Part shown: in pieces, positions 34,873 through 44,730 of the stretch
Layout of the letters: every line of letters begins with the position of its first letter
Position numbering within the stretch: position 1 is the stretch's first letter
DNA from: Uloborus plumipes
Lineage: Eukaryota; Arthropoda; Arachnida; Araneae; Uloboridae
Direction: 5' to 3'
Length of the DNA: 64,000 nt
Assembly (NCBI GenBank): GCA_038373865.1
Contig: JAXGGA010003385.1
Span: forward strand, 1 to 64,000
Notes under the pieces: generated by a model
Told to the model about the DNA's origin: nothing
Databases searched by the model: none
The model's input: the letters and a program-made list of their open reading frames with translations, nothing else
Position numbers and translations under genes: made by a program

Positions 34873-35806
34873 TTGGACTTCAATTGCGAAACATTTCTGG
34901 GGAATCCCAAAACTTCTTCCCCAACTTCATTAAAACTCGCATAAAATTGCATTTTGCACAAGGGAGGGACGCCCCTATCGCCCCTTCCTTGTATCCACCC
35001 CAGTATTATTTCTCAAATATTTTCTTCTCTTTTTTTAGGAATTAGAGAGGGGGTACAACTTAATTTTAGTAATACTTGCTGTTGTTTCAAAAATTACTTT
35101 ATAAAACGGGTTTTGCGCTCCTTCAATCAAATTCGAATGCTTGGCACAGATCAGGTAGTTATTATATTTGTCATTATTATTACATTTTTATTATTATTTT
35201 GAATTAAAACTATAATTTGCATTAAATCAAAATATAAATAACATAATGGTGATTTAATGTTTGTTTATTTTTTGATTGAGAAAGAAACCTGCTCGCAGTA
35301 GGAAAAATCTGTTGCAGTTGCAAAACTAAGATAAAGCAGGACAAGAATACACGTAAAAGTAACAATTTAAGGAAACTAAAAAATAAAAAGTAAAGTTAAA
35401 ATTGAAAAAATACATTTTATAATGCCTAAATGATAGCTATATATGTTGAAAACTTTCTGGAACTTAAAAAACGCAAAATTTTTCAACGTAATAAAAACGT
35501 AATGAAATAATTTTATAATAACTGATTTTGTCTAAATACAGTGTTGAAATTGCCCATTCATTTTTTTTTTTTTTTTACTTTCTCTTAGTTGATAGTTTTG
35601 TGCATAGCTTAATTGGATTAAATCTCAAAAGAAAACTTTGTCAAGAAATTGTTAGTTACGTACATACTTTTTAATAAACGACATAAAAAATTTGATTTAA
35701 AAAAATTATTAATTTTTTCTTTAATTGTTTCCAAATTTTACATACGATCTTGTAATATGATACAATTAGCTGCTTCGATACCATAAGCTATTCATTCTGT
35801 GTAATA
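34873..35806. other. AT-rich spacer
   Basis: No gene. ORFs at 34659-34961 and 34954-35202 lack protein features. Ends at the TA that is the left target of the next transposon. Confidence 0.45.
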
Positions 35807-35998
35807 CACTCAGGCACATTGAAAATAGCTACCCAAAAAGAAATCGTCGGATTGAAATGAAATTTACTACACATAATGATACAGATGAGAGACTCACTTG
35901 ATCTCAAAATCAAGACAATTAAACTACACTGAAGTGACAAAAGTCATGGGATAGCAATATGCAAATTTTCAGATGGCAGTAGCATCGCATAGAACAGG

Positions 35999-36005
35999 TA
36001 TAAAT
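35999..36005 (+). promoter_or_regulatory. TATA box of the DD36E transposase
   Basis: TATAAAT lies 62 bases upstream of the start codon and about 28 bases upstream of a TTTCATTTC stretch that could be the initiator. It lies inside the transposon, so the element may carry its own promoter. Inference from position and sequence. Confidence 0.5.
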
Positions 36006-36066
36006 GCGCAGTGCTTTTACAGAACTTTCATTTCTGTTCAAGTTATTCATGTGAAGAGGTTTTAAC

Positions 36067-37113
36067 GTGATGATGACCGCACGACGTGAATTAACAGACT
36101 TTGAACGCGGAATGTTAGTTGGAGCTAGACGCATGGGTCATGCCATTTCGGAAATCGTTAGAGAATTCAACATTCCCAGATCCACTGTGTCAAGAGTGTG
36201 CCGAGAGTATGAAATTTCAGGCATAACATCCCACCATGGACAGCGCAGTGGTCGACCGCCTGCACTTAAAGATCGAGACCGGCGACGTCTGCAAAGAGTC
36301 GTAAATTCTAACAGACAAGCAACACTGCGTCAAATCACCGTAGAAATCAATGTGGGACGTACAATGGACGTGTCTGCTAGAACTGTGCGGAGAAATTTGG
36401 ATTTCTTGGGCTATTCCAGCAGAAGACCGACTCGAGTGCCTTTACTGACAGAACGACATCGCTTGCAGCGACTCTCGTGGGCACGTGAGCATATCGGTTG
36501 GTCCCTAGATGAATGGAAAACCGTGGCCTGGTCCGATGAGTCACGATTTCAGCTGGTAAGAGCCGATGGTAGGGTTCGAGTGTGGCGCAGACCCCACGAA
36601 GCCATGGACCCAAACTGTCAGCAAGGCACTGTTCAAGCTGGTGGTGGCTCCGTAATGGTGTGGGCTGTTTTTTCATGGCATGGACTTGGTCCTCTAGTGC
36701 GACTGGACCGAACATTGACTGGAAATGCTTATGTGCAGCTACTTGGAGATCACTTGCAGCCATTCATGGACTTCATGTACCCAAACAACGATGGGATTTT
36801 TATGGATGACAATGCGCCATGTCACCGGGCCACAACTGTTCGCAATTGGTTTGAAGAAAATTCTGGACAATTCCAACGAATGATTTGGCCACCTAGATCG
36901 CCCGACATGAATCCCATTGAGCATTTATGGGACACCATCGAGAGGTCTGTTCGTGCCCAAAATCCTGCCCCATCAACGCTTTCACAATTATGGACGTCTA
37001 TCGAGACAGCATGGCTCAATATTCCTGCAGAAGACTTCCAACGACTTGTTGAGTCCATGCCACGTCGAGTTGTTGCACTTCGCCGGGCAAAAGGAGGGCC
37101 GACACGATATTAA
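36067..37113 (+). CDS. Tc1/mariner-family transposase, DD36E type, intact
   Basis: 348 residues, typical for the family. Residues about 8-60 form the first helix-turn-helix (ISEIVREFNIPRSTVSRVCR), followed by a GRPP motif at 62-65 and a second DNA-binding helix region to about 120. The catalytic DDE domain follows: D157 in AWSDESRF, D248 in FMDDNAPCH and E285 in SPDMNPIEHLWD; a GGGSVMVWA strand motif lies at 192-200. There are 36 residues between D248 and E285. It cuts and pastes DNA bounded by the 27-bp TIRs at TA sites. No stops or frameshifts, so it is potentially active. The three consecutive starting ATGs leave the exact start uncertain by two codons. Overlapping ORFs on both strands are shadows. 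Confidence 0.95.
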   Translation: MMMTARRELTDFERGMLVGARRMGHAISEIVREFNIPRSTVSRVCREYEISGITSHHGQRSGRPPALKDRDRRRLQRVVNSNRQATLRQITVEINVGRTMDVSARTVRRNLDFLGYSSRRPTRVPLLTERHRLQRLSWAREHIGWSLDEWKTVAWSDESRFQLVRADGRVRVWRRPHEAMDPNCQQGTVQAGGGSVMVWAVFSWHGLGPLVRLDRTLTGNAYVQLLGDHLQPFMDFMYPNNDGIFMDDNAPCHRATTVRNWFEENSGQFQRMIWPPRSPDMNPIEHLWDTIERSVRAQNPAPSTLSQLWTSIETAWLNIPAEDFQRLVESMPRRVVALRRAKGGPTRY

Positions 37114-37282
37114 GAGGTATCCCATGACTTTTGTCACTTCAGTGTAATACAGGGTGAGCAACGACACAAATACAGGGAATCTGTTCCATGTCGAAACTTG
37201 GCAAATAAGTACAGCGTAATGTGATATGCAAATGATCCAAGTTTTTGCCATGCTCATACACGCCGAAATGGTGCTTAAATCA

Positions 37283-37663
37283 GGAAGGGGGTTCTTAACC
37301 GGCCAACGTTACGTTGATGATATTCTTCGACCCCATGTAGGACCTTTCCTAAATGGTCTCCTAGGGGCAATTTTCCAGCAAGATAATGCTCGTCCGCATA
37401 CAGCAAGAGTTGCTCAAGACTTCCTACGTCATTTTCAGACTCTTCCATGGCCGGCCCGCTCCCCCGACTTATCCCCTATAGAGCATGTGTGGGATCAGCT
37501 AAAACGTCAGATGCCATCGTGTCACTCTGTGCGTGATTTGGAGTTGGCTGTTACAAATTTGTGGGCCCATCTGCCTCAGGACAACATCAGGCATCTAATC
37601 AACTCAATGCCGGACCGTGTGGCGGTATGTATTGCAGCTAGAGGTGGTCCAACGCGCTATTGA
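37283..37663 (+). pseudogene. C-terminal half of a Tc1-type transposase
   Basis: From about LTGQRYVDDILRPHV the frame reads as the C-terminal 125 residues of a Tc1 transposase: FQQDNARPHTARV with the second catalytic D, then SPDLSPIEHVWDQL with E, ending GGPTRY before the stop at 37661-37663. Only 32 residues separate that D and E, two fewer than classical DD34E. The DNA-binding domain and first D are absent, so it is inactive. It belongs to the outer, disrupted element. Confidence 0.85.
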
Positions 37664-37959
37664 AGTTGCTCCGTATTTGTGTCCATGCACACCCTGTATT
37701 CGTTCAATTGTCTTGATTTTGAGATCAAGTGAATCTCTCATCTGTGTCATTATGTGTACTAAATTTCATTTCAATCCGATGCTTTCTTCTTGGGTCACTA
37801 TTTTCAATGTGCCTGAGTGTACGTTTTATTTTATTTTTATTTTATTGAAACATTTAGCGTGTACTAAAACTTTTGTGTGACACTATATTAAACATTTTTT
37901 TTTGAACAAATGTAAAAAGTATTTCAGCTTATTACAGTGTTATCATTCGATTAAAAAAC

Positions 37960-39183
37960 TTACGGAAGAATAGAGCTTCGCTGTTTAGTTAGACATCGTT
38001 GAACCGCATCTTAATACACCTTCATCCAGCCATCGACGAATTGTTTCAGATCATAGAAGAACGCCAGGAGGCAACAAGTTAAGAAAGAAAAAGTCCGTCT
38101 TCGCATTGATCACACCACGTTCACCCATAAATATCTCTTAATACCATACAGGGGTGCCCACAGGGGGGGATTATGACGCAAGTTGCGCCATCAAAATATT
38201 GGGGTGGGGGGGATTTTTAGAACTAATTTATATATTTATTTATTTAAATTATTCATTGATTTATTTTTTTAGTTTAAATTATTTACTGATTTTTTTAAAT
38301 AAAAATTATTCATTCATTTATTTTTTAAATAAAATTATTCTTTTTATTTCTTTATTATAATTTTTTATTAATTTATTTCCTGTGTGTGTGCTTGGAATGT
38401 CTGGAAGAGAACAAAAGCGATTATATTCCGCGCATAATTAGCACTTTTAAAAATTAATAAAAAAATAATAGTTATAATTAAAAAAAATAAATAATATTTA
38501 AAAAATAAATGAATATTTAAAAAAATAAATAAATATTTTTAAAAAATAAATATTTAAATAAATAAATAAATAAATAATGTTAAAAAAATAAATTTAATAA
38601 AAAAGAGGGCTAAAAATGAAAAATAAAAACCTCAAGAGGGTTGTGAAAAATTTAGGGGGGAATTTGCGGCATTGAGCTGGGGGGTGGGTGGCACCCCTGA
38701 TACCATAAATATCGCCGTGAACCAGCTAACAACTGTAATGTTACACAGACAGTGCTCCATATTCAAAGTATCTGCCCAAATTTCAATCACATCCGTTTTA
38801 AATTTTTTAATCATTTTCATCCATCATCAAAAGAGTTGCAATCAGACCCATCTCATCAAAATGTGATCCTCTTCCTTTTGGAAGTTGGTTTCTAATTATT
38901 AATTTAGTGTATGTTTCGTGTCTGTCTTTATTTTGTCATTTGTGTGTTTCTGCTCTTATTACATTTTCACAAAATTATTCTACAAGTGATTGCTACAACC
39001 ATGTTTTAACACTTCGTTTACTTGATTATTTCGACTTTATATTTTAAAATGTATTTTTGTGGCCAGTTTCCGTTTTTTTTAATTAAATTAAAACCAAAAA
39101 GTTTTGAATAAACAATCGTATGGCACAGTATAAGCCCATAAGGTCTCTTGCGCCACTATACTAAAATCAACCAACCAATTTAA
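37960..39183 (+). mobile_element. 3' part of a Jockey-like LINE, interrupted by a hAT
   Basis: The left fragment reads KVRLRIDHTTFTHKYLL, the RIGHTxxTHxYLL motif near the end of ORF2 in Jockey-type non-LTR elements. The right fragment after the hAT continues NQLTTVMLHRQCSIF, matching the following LTxxHLLxEC region. The 3' UTR ends near 39140-39180 with AAGGTCTCTTGCGCCACTAT and AAAATCAACCAACCAA, a pattern I recall from Jockey tails. Frameshifts and the insertion make it dead. The left boundary is uncertain. Confidence 0.65.
38149..38699. mobile_element. hAT MITE with exact ATACCATA duplication
   Basis: Begins CAGGGGTGCCCA and ends TGGCACCCCTG; flanks ATACCATA at 38141-38148 and 38700-38707 are identical. 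The interior is dominated by ATTTATTT/AAATAAAT repeats that can pair with each other. It splits the LINE reading frame precisely at the duplication. Non-coding. Confidence 0.9.
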
Positions 39184-40173
39184 CACACCACACACCTTCA
39201 AAATCTTCAAACACCAGAAATCGGCGAAACACGCGGCATTCTTTGTTAGGTAAACTCACAACTTAAAAAGAAAATACTCTCACATAAATCGGGCACAAAG
39301 TAACGAAAATATAATTTAAAAATGTAAATTAAACGAGAAAATAATTCAATGAAAATCACAAATGCATCATCACTGAATATGTTTTTTTTTTTAAATGCTT
39401 TAAAAAGAATATCCATGATTGGAAAAATATTGGTTATTGATGGCAACACTGGTTGAGCTAGGAGAGAAAATCGACTGAACAAAAAGAAGAAAAAAAAATG
39501 AGCACGATATTTGTGGTGCAGGGGTTTAATGAGGTATTGATTGTTCGGGTAGTTTTTCTTTTGCATTTAACCTTTTGTATCTTTTCGAATTACTTGTGGA
39601 TTTTTTTCTGATACTTTATTTTTCTCCAAACCAGAAGGGGTGCGTAAAATATTTTTAAACAGTAAAATTGAATAAAAATTAAAATACATAAATTAATAAA
39701 ATAAACAATTAGTAATATTAATGATTGTTATGAATTTTTAGAAAAATTAACTTTTTAAAAGAGTAAAGGTGTGCTTTGTCGAAGGAAAGCAGCAAATTAT
39801 CACAATATGACAAAAAAAAAACCTCATGGTTCAAAACAGAAAAAATGTTGATTTTCTACAGTGCAACGTTTCTTGACAGCAACATCGTAACGTTTGCGTG
39901 ACGTTAGCCTATGAAAAACCAGCTAGATAAAACGTCACAGCCTACTTGGCGAATTAGAAGAGATCGCTGACTGCTTGTGAGCTCTTATTGGCTCCGCCCG
40001 TAGTGACGTTCAGTGTCAAGTTAAGTTGCTGTCTAGCATAGTAGTAAATGGAAAAAAATATTATGCAATGAGTTACCACCCCTAAGAGGTAAGGTAAATT
40101 CATTTTATCTACCAGTTTGTTGGCATTCTTAGCTACAATAAGAGGATCTTTGCCTCCAGCTCGGCTATTGGCT
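39184..40173. other. spacer; contains an inverted dispersed segment
   Basis: About 39938-40010 (TTGGCGAATTAGAAGAGATCG... CTCTTATTGGCTCC) is the inverse of about 46210-46285, while the adjacent GTAGTGACGTTCAGTGTCAA (40000-40040) is repeated in direct orientation at 46313-46345. No gene. The 106-codon minus-strand ORF at 39246-39566 has no protein features. Confidence 0.45.
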
Positions 40174-40223
40174 GTTCCTGACTGAGAAGTCCGGAATAAG
40201 GACGAAACTGTAGTCTCAGGATG
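40174..40223 (+). ncRNA. type I hammerhead ribozyme motif, copy b (best preserved fold)
   Basis: Stem I TCCTGA (40176-40181) pairs perfectly with TCAGGA (40216-40221). The core CTGAGAA differs from CTGATGA at position 7 (tolerated) and at the catalytic G8 (A here). Stem II GTCC/GGAC (40189-40192 / 40200-40203) is perfect with a seven-base loop. GAAA is at 40204-40207, stem III is two pairs with loop TGTA, and the predicted cleavage is after C40215. Probably inactive because of G8. Outer flanks CCAGCTCGG and CCGAGCTG also pair. Confidence 0.75.
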
Positions 40224-40852
40224 TCAATACCGAGCTGTGGGTGCAATTGCTTCAAAAAAATATTGTTTATTAAGAACGTAAATTGGGTATTGTGTTACGA
40301 AGCAGATTTCCCAAATTTCTTGTAGCACACTGATTAAAGGAAAAAAGAAATAGCAAACAAACTGAACGAATAATTATTATAACTTCCAGCTCACATAATT
40401 CTTGTTCAACGAATTTCTTAGACTATGGAGACTTCTCTGAATGCAGATGCATTCTAACTGCAAATTACTTTTAACTGCTATAATTATTTGCCATTTTCAA
40501 TGTTGAGCAGTGTATATAACCTAATAGATCTATCACGTGGTCAAAGGTGTAATCCAACTTTTCACTGAATTAATTTTGCACTCTTTCTCGTTACGTTAAC
40601 GTAATACTTAAGAGTCTAACGGACTAAGATTAAAATTTCTTTCGTGACACAATAAAATGTTTTCACTAATAATTTTGCAGAGAGAACGACAAAATATATT
40701 TCTTGTAGTGCCTTCAAACTGGACATTCGAATCTGTTTAATTGAGCCCGTAATACAAATTAGATCATTTTGTAGACTTTACCCTGTAAACTTTTATAAGT
40801 AACAAGCTTTTTGGAGCTTACTCTATTTTGTGTCATGTGGGATAGATACATA

Positions 40853-41159
40853 CTGTTCGTCCGTGAAAACCGCGCCTATCACTCGCAAAGCATTTCACTT
40901 AAAAAAGAGATCATGGGTTGTGAGTGGGAACTTTCCGAAGTTTTGAACTTAAAATTTACATTTGCTATCCTTTCGACATATTCAACTAAACTATGTAATT
41001 GAAATTAGCATCGTTCTACGTAGTTTGATACCGCTAAAAATGCTTATTTTAGTCTTCCTCTTATTGTTATCTCACCTATCCCTCCTATTTTGGTAAGATC
41101 AGAGAAGACATGACGCATGCGTAAATACGCGGAAGGTTTTACCGGAGAAAATCGGACAT
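40853..41159. mobile_element. TA-flanked MITE, ACTGTC family, copy 3
   Basis: CTGTTCGTCCGTGAAAACC through GACATGACGCATGCGTAAAT to ATCGGACA, colinear with 33586-33892 and 34285-34579. The ends have diverged slightly (GGACATTA at the right). Confidence 0.6.
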
Positions 41160-41299
41160 TACTATTCAGAAACTTAGAATATAATACACACACAGTGCAT
41201 GCACGAACCATATTTGGTAATACTTTTCACTCAATGAGCTTCACTTGTAAATTTTTGTTTCAATTTATTTATTTTTATTTTATTTTTTTATCGAGTATA

Positions 41300-41950
41300 C
41301 AGGGTGTCCACTTCAATCGTGGACCAATAGCTAATTTCTAAACCGTTAGAGATAAGCATATAGTTTATTTAGGAAAAAATCTCCAAATTTCGAAAGGAAT
41401 TTTGGGTCCATTCAATGTTTTTCAAAAAATCAAATTTTGAAAGAGTTACGAAATTTAAATTTTTATACAGCCCCCCAGTCCTATCAATCATATTTAGTAA
41501 AACATTCTTGACACTGTAACGTTTAAAACTAAAAAAAAATCACTCTTCTACCACAAAAATTGACCGAGTTATGACGTTTTGAAAAATCAAAATTTTGCAT
41601 TGTTTCATGACGTCATCGAGAGATCGCTTAAGGGACCGTATGCGAAATCGTTCAAAATCTTGATTTTTCAAAACGTCATAACTCGGTCAATTTTTGTCGT
41701 AGAACAGTGATTTTTTTTAAGTTTTAAACGTTACAGTGTCAAGAATGTTTTACTCAATATGATTAATAGGACTGGGGGGCTGTATAAAAATTTAAATTTC
41801 GTAACTCTTTCAAAATTTGATTTTTTGAAAAACATTGAATGGACCCAAAATTCCTTTCGAAATTTGGAGATTTTTTCCTAAATAAACTATATGCTTATCT
41901 CTAACGGTTTAGAAATTAGCTATTGGTCCACGATTGGAGTGGACACCCTG
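41300..41950. mobile_element. 651-bp near-perfect palindromic (foldback) element
   Basis: Starts CAGGGTGTCCACTTCAATCG and ends with its near-complement CGATTGGAGTGGACACCCTG, TA on both sides. The arms (about 41300-41590 and 41665-41950) are inverted copies of each other with only a few percent mismatches; the unpaired centre is about 70 bp around GATCGCTTAAGGGACC. Read-through transcription would give a hairpin of almost 290 bp. TA flank and terminal palindromy suggest a Tc1/mariner-related MITE. No coding. Confidence 0.9.
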
Positions 41951-41952
41951 TA

Positions 41953-42752
41953 TATTCGGCAATCAAAACCACCCGATTATAAATTTGCTTCTAGGGAAGT
42001 GCCATGAACCTTAGAAACGGATCATAACTGTAAAAAAAAAGTTATCGCTTTTTTACTGAAGCAATACACTTGACGTTCTAAACCAGTCTAGTTTAAAACT
42101 ATTTTAGGTTAAGCGGTACAAAATCGAGCTCAACTTGATGTCAAGTGTTAGGCACGGAATCTATCGCATTGTCTTTCTGCAATATTTATTGATGCCAAGT
42201 ACATTATAGTGCTTGTTGAAGTAATCTTTAAAACGCATTAACTTTTTTTTTTTTTCATTTCCTGAAAAAGTCATAAGGTCAATGCTTGAAAAATAATAAA
42301 GAAGAAAAAGAAAAGACATTCACTTATCATCAAGTCTGATCAAGTTTCCTTGAGATTAAAAATATTTGAATTGAAGATTTCTTTGCGGGTTTTCTATAAT
42401 TTCTTTAAAGTATAAGCATTATCTAAGGTGTATCAAAGATTAACGTGTTTTATATATTTAAGTTTTTGGTCAAGTTTGAATTTCTGAAATATTTCTTTTT
42501 GATGCAAAAATAAACAACACTGTGTCACGTTAAGTTCCTTTTACTGAGTACAACTATTGTCATCAAAATTAATTACAAACGAATATGATTCAAGGTGTTT
42601 TTTATTACAAGTTGTCAACTGCAATTTTTACAAAATCTTCACAGTTATGCACTACTGGTCAAAATATTTTACATTTTTCTTTTCGTTAGTGTGCCACTTA
42701 GTTTTTGTAGTTAATAAGAGTATTGAGTAAATATACCTACAGCTCGGTCATA
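41953..42752. other. AT-rich spacer
   Basis: No gene, terminal repeat or RNA motif recognised. Confidence 0.45.
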
Positions 42753-42804
42753 ATATCCTGAGACTCCAGTTTCGTTCTTGTTAGGAACTCGGCAACCAGG
42801 AATA
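42753..42804 (-). ncRNA. degenerate hammerhead ribozyme, copy c (minus strand)
   Basis: On the minus strand: stem I TCCTGG, core TTGCCGA (heavily changed), perfect stem II GTTC/GAAC, GAAA, stem III A-C/G-T with loop TGGA, C at the cleavage site and TCAGGA. Flanks CAGCTCGGTTATTGAC and ATGACCGAGCTG match the other copies. It forms an inverted pair with copy d about 150 bp away. Confidence 0.6.
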
Positions 42805-42957
42805 GTCAATAACCGAGCTGAGATAGAAATCCTCTTGCTAAGATTTTCTAACTGGTGGATAAAATATCGCTGGTTTGGTAAATTAATTTTCTCTGCCAGC
42901 TTGAAGGTAATCTTCGACACAACAGGAGGATTTCATCCTCTAGCTAGGTTACTGACT

Positions 42958-43009
42958 ATTCCTGACTGTTGAGTTCCTAACCAGGACGAAACTACAGTGT
43001 CAGGATGTC
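42958..43009 (+). ncRNA. degenerate hammerhead ribozyme, copy d
   Basis: Stem I TCCTGA pairs with TCAGGA. The core CTGTTGA has the A6 changed to T. Stem II is GTTC with GGAC, followed by GAAA. Stem III is two pairs with loop TACA. The cleavage-site residue is G, which hammerheads do not accept, so it is inactive. Followed by GATCGAGCTGTAGG, as in other copies. Confidence 0.6.
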
Positions 43010-43022
43010 ATGATCGAGCTGT

Positions 43023-43599
43023 AGGTATATTTGCTTATAGTTCTGCCTTTGCACTGGCTTATGAGAAGCAACTTACTGCATTTTACTAAGAGCATTACCG
43101 TGAAGGACAAAAGGGTTGAATATCAAATAGAAATAAGTATCTCAGCACTAACACTGCACCGTTTTTTCACACTGCCTTCACATAACCGATCTTGTCTTGG
43201 AACTGAAACTATGTTTGCCCTCAAAAATATTGATTTTATTTTTTGCACAAAAAATATTTATTTTCGGAGCTATATAAAAATCTGATTAATCATTCCAACT
43301 CAAGTTGAAGCAACTTGATTAACGTGTCTCCTTTAGGAAAGAGAAAGCAATTTTGGTATCCGGTTCTGTCCAAGTTTCCTCAACTTAATGATACTACAAT
43401 ATTCTTTGGCAATGTAACCAGAGAATTTCGGTGACACTATGATAGATTATTGGAACAATAAACTTTCTTGGCATTAACATCTTTCTGTAGGTATGTCATT
43501 AGATAATTTCGGAGTTGTCACCATCACAGAATTTTTGGAACTTGGTGTGAAGGAAATTTCGTTAGCGCCGTCAAAATAACCAAATAAGTACCCTGCAAA
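43023..43599. other. AT-rich spacer following the hammerhead repeat
   Basis: The first ~60 bases (TTTGCTTATAGTTCTGCCTTTGCACTGGCTTATGAGAAGC) correspond to the 3' body of the hammerhead repeat, also seen near 63285-63320. The remainder shows no feature. Confidence 0.45.
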
Positions 43600-44036
43600 A
43601 AATGAACTGTTGTTTTTACAGTATAAAACTGGCAGCCGAGGTTCCAATTTAAAACTAAAATACACAGTAATAAACTAAAAAAAGCAATTCTATTGTTTCT
43701 TACTGTAAAAATAGAAATTTTATAGTTTATTGCCGTAAAGTATAGCTGTATTATTCTGTAAAAATAACAATATAATACTGGCAGCAGAGGTTCCAGGTTA
43801 AAACTCTAAAATGCACGGTAATAATCTACAAAATTAGCAATTTTACAGTTTATTGCTGTAAAATTAGAATTTTTGCAGTTTAATATCGTAGAAACAACAG
43901 TGTAATACTGGCATCATAGGTTCCAGTTTAAAATTGTAAAATGCACAGTACTAAACTAAAACTAGCAATTTTTACAGTTTATTACTATGAAATTAGCTGT
44001 ATTATACTATTAAAACAGCATTAATTTTTTACAGTG
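43600..44036 (+). repeat. ~140-bp tandem repeat, three units
   Basis: The word ACTGGCAGCCGAGGTTCCA and variants start at 43628, 43777 and 43907. Between them are TTTACAGTTTATTGC and GCACGGTAATAAT-like stretches with many TTACAGT/ACTGTAA pairs. Non-coding, possibly part of a larger element ending TTTTTTACAGTG. Confidence 0.7.
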
Positions 44037-44730
44037 TAGTGGTGCAACGTAGAGGTCGATGTTCAAGAAGCATGGATTTTTTGTCTCAAAACATGTTAAC
44101 ATGTTTTTATTTAAACATCCATGTTTAAGGGCCGATTTTTTTCTAAGGTCGATGCTTGTATTCGATGTATTTTCAATGTCGATATTTTATATTTAGACTA
44201 AAAATGTCTATAGAATATGTAACGTAGTTTACAGTTTATGATGAAAACTATTTACTCACAACAGCTAATAACAATTAGGTGTTGTGAGATCAATATCATT
44301 AGAAGGAATTTTCTATTGTTAATTTTCTGTCGAAGTACCTTTATGTTGAAGAAAAGTTGACAATTATTTTTTTCAACTAACTGTATAAAAAAAATACTTA
44401 GTGTTTCTAAAGTTTTCCTTAAATGTAAACATACCTTTTTACAAGTCATTTGTCTCTGTGCATTACTTAATTTGGCATGTAAACAATTAATTATGATTAT
44501 TACTATTAGCTTTTCTTTGAAGGTTCAAAAGTCTTCTTAAATAGTGAATTGATTTCTATGAATTTAGTAAGTATTAAAACAATTATTAGAGCTCATTATG
44601 CAGGAGTGCACCATAAAAAGTTCAATGTTTCATAATATCGATGTTATAAGACATCGATATTTTTGGTCAATGTATCGATACTATCGATGTTTTAAAACAT
44701 CAATGACTTTTCACGGTTGACGCAACACTA
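44037..44730. mobile_element. hAT-like MITE candidate
   Basis: Ends TAGTGGTGCAACG and inverted TTGACGCAACACTA. The subterminal regions are rich in CGATGT/ACATCG and TATCGAT palindromes. The ends look hAT-like, but I do not see a matching 8-bp duplication, so the boundaries or class may be wrong. Confidence 0.45.

Larger units (their letters stand above)
35927..37144 (+). mobile_element. complete DD36E Tc1/mariner transposon (Incomer-like)
   Basis: The 1218-bp element has identical 27-bp terminal inverted repeats (35927-35953 and 37118-37144, starting CACTGAAGTGACAAAAGTC), flanked by TA target duplications, and encloses one intact transposase gene. Perfect TIRs and an uninterrupted ORF indicate recent insertion. 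The spacing between the second and third catalytic residues (36) matches the DD36E group described as Incomer; the assignment is from that spacing, not from a search. Confidence 0.9.
35807..37819 (+). mobile_element. Tc1-type element with ~150-bp terminal inverted repeats, split by a younger Tc1/mariner
   Basis: Ends CACTCAGGCACATTG and inverted CAATGTGCCTGAGTG with TA on both sides (35805-35806, 37820-37821). The left TIR runs 35807-35926, is cut by the nested element and resumes at 37147-37178. The right TIR is about 37668-37819. The arms are roughly 90% identical by eye. Net length is about 790 bp, so it is internally deleted and keeps only a transposase tail. Confidence 0.85.

Noticed and set aside
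36377..37257. ORFs in other frames over the DD36E transposase
   Set aside because: All are shadows of the 348-codon transposase or run off its end.
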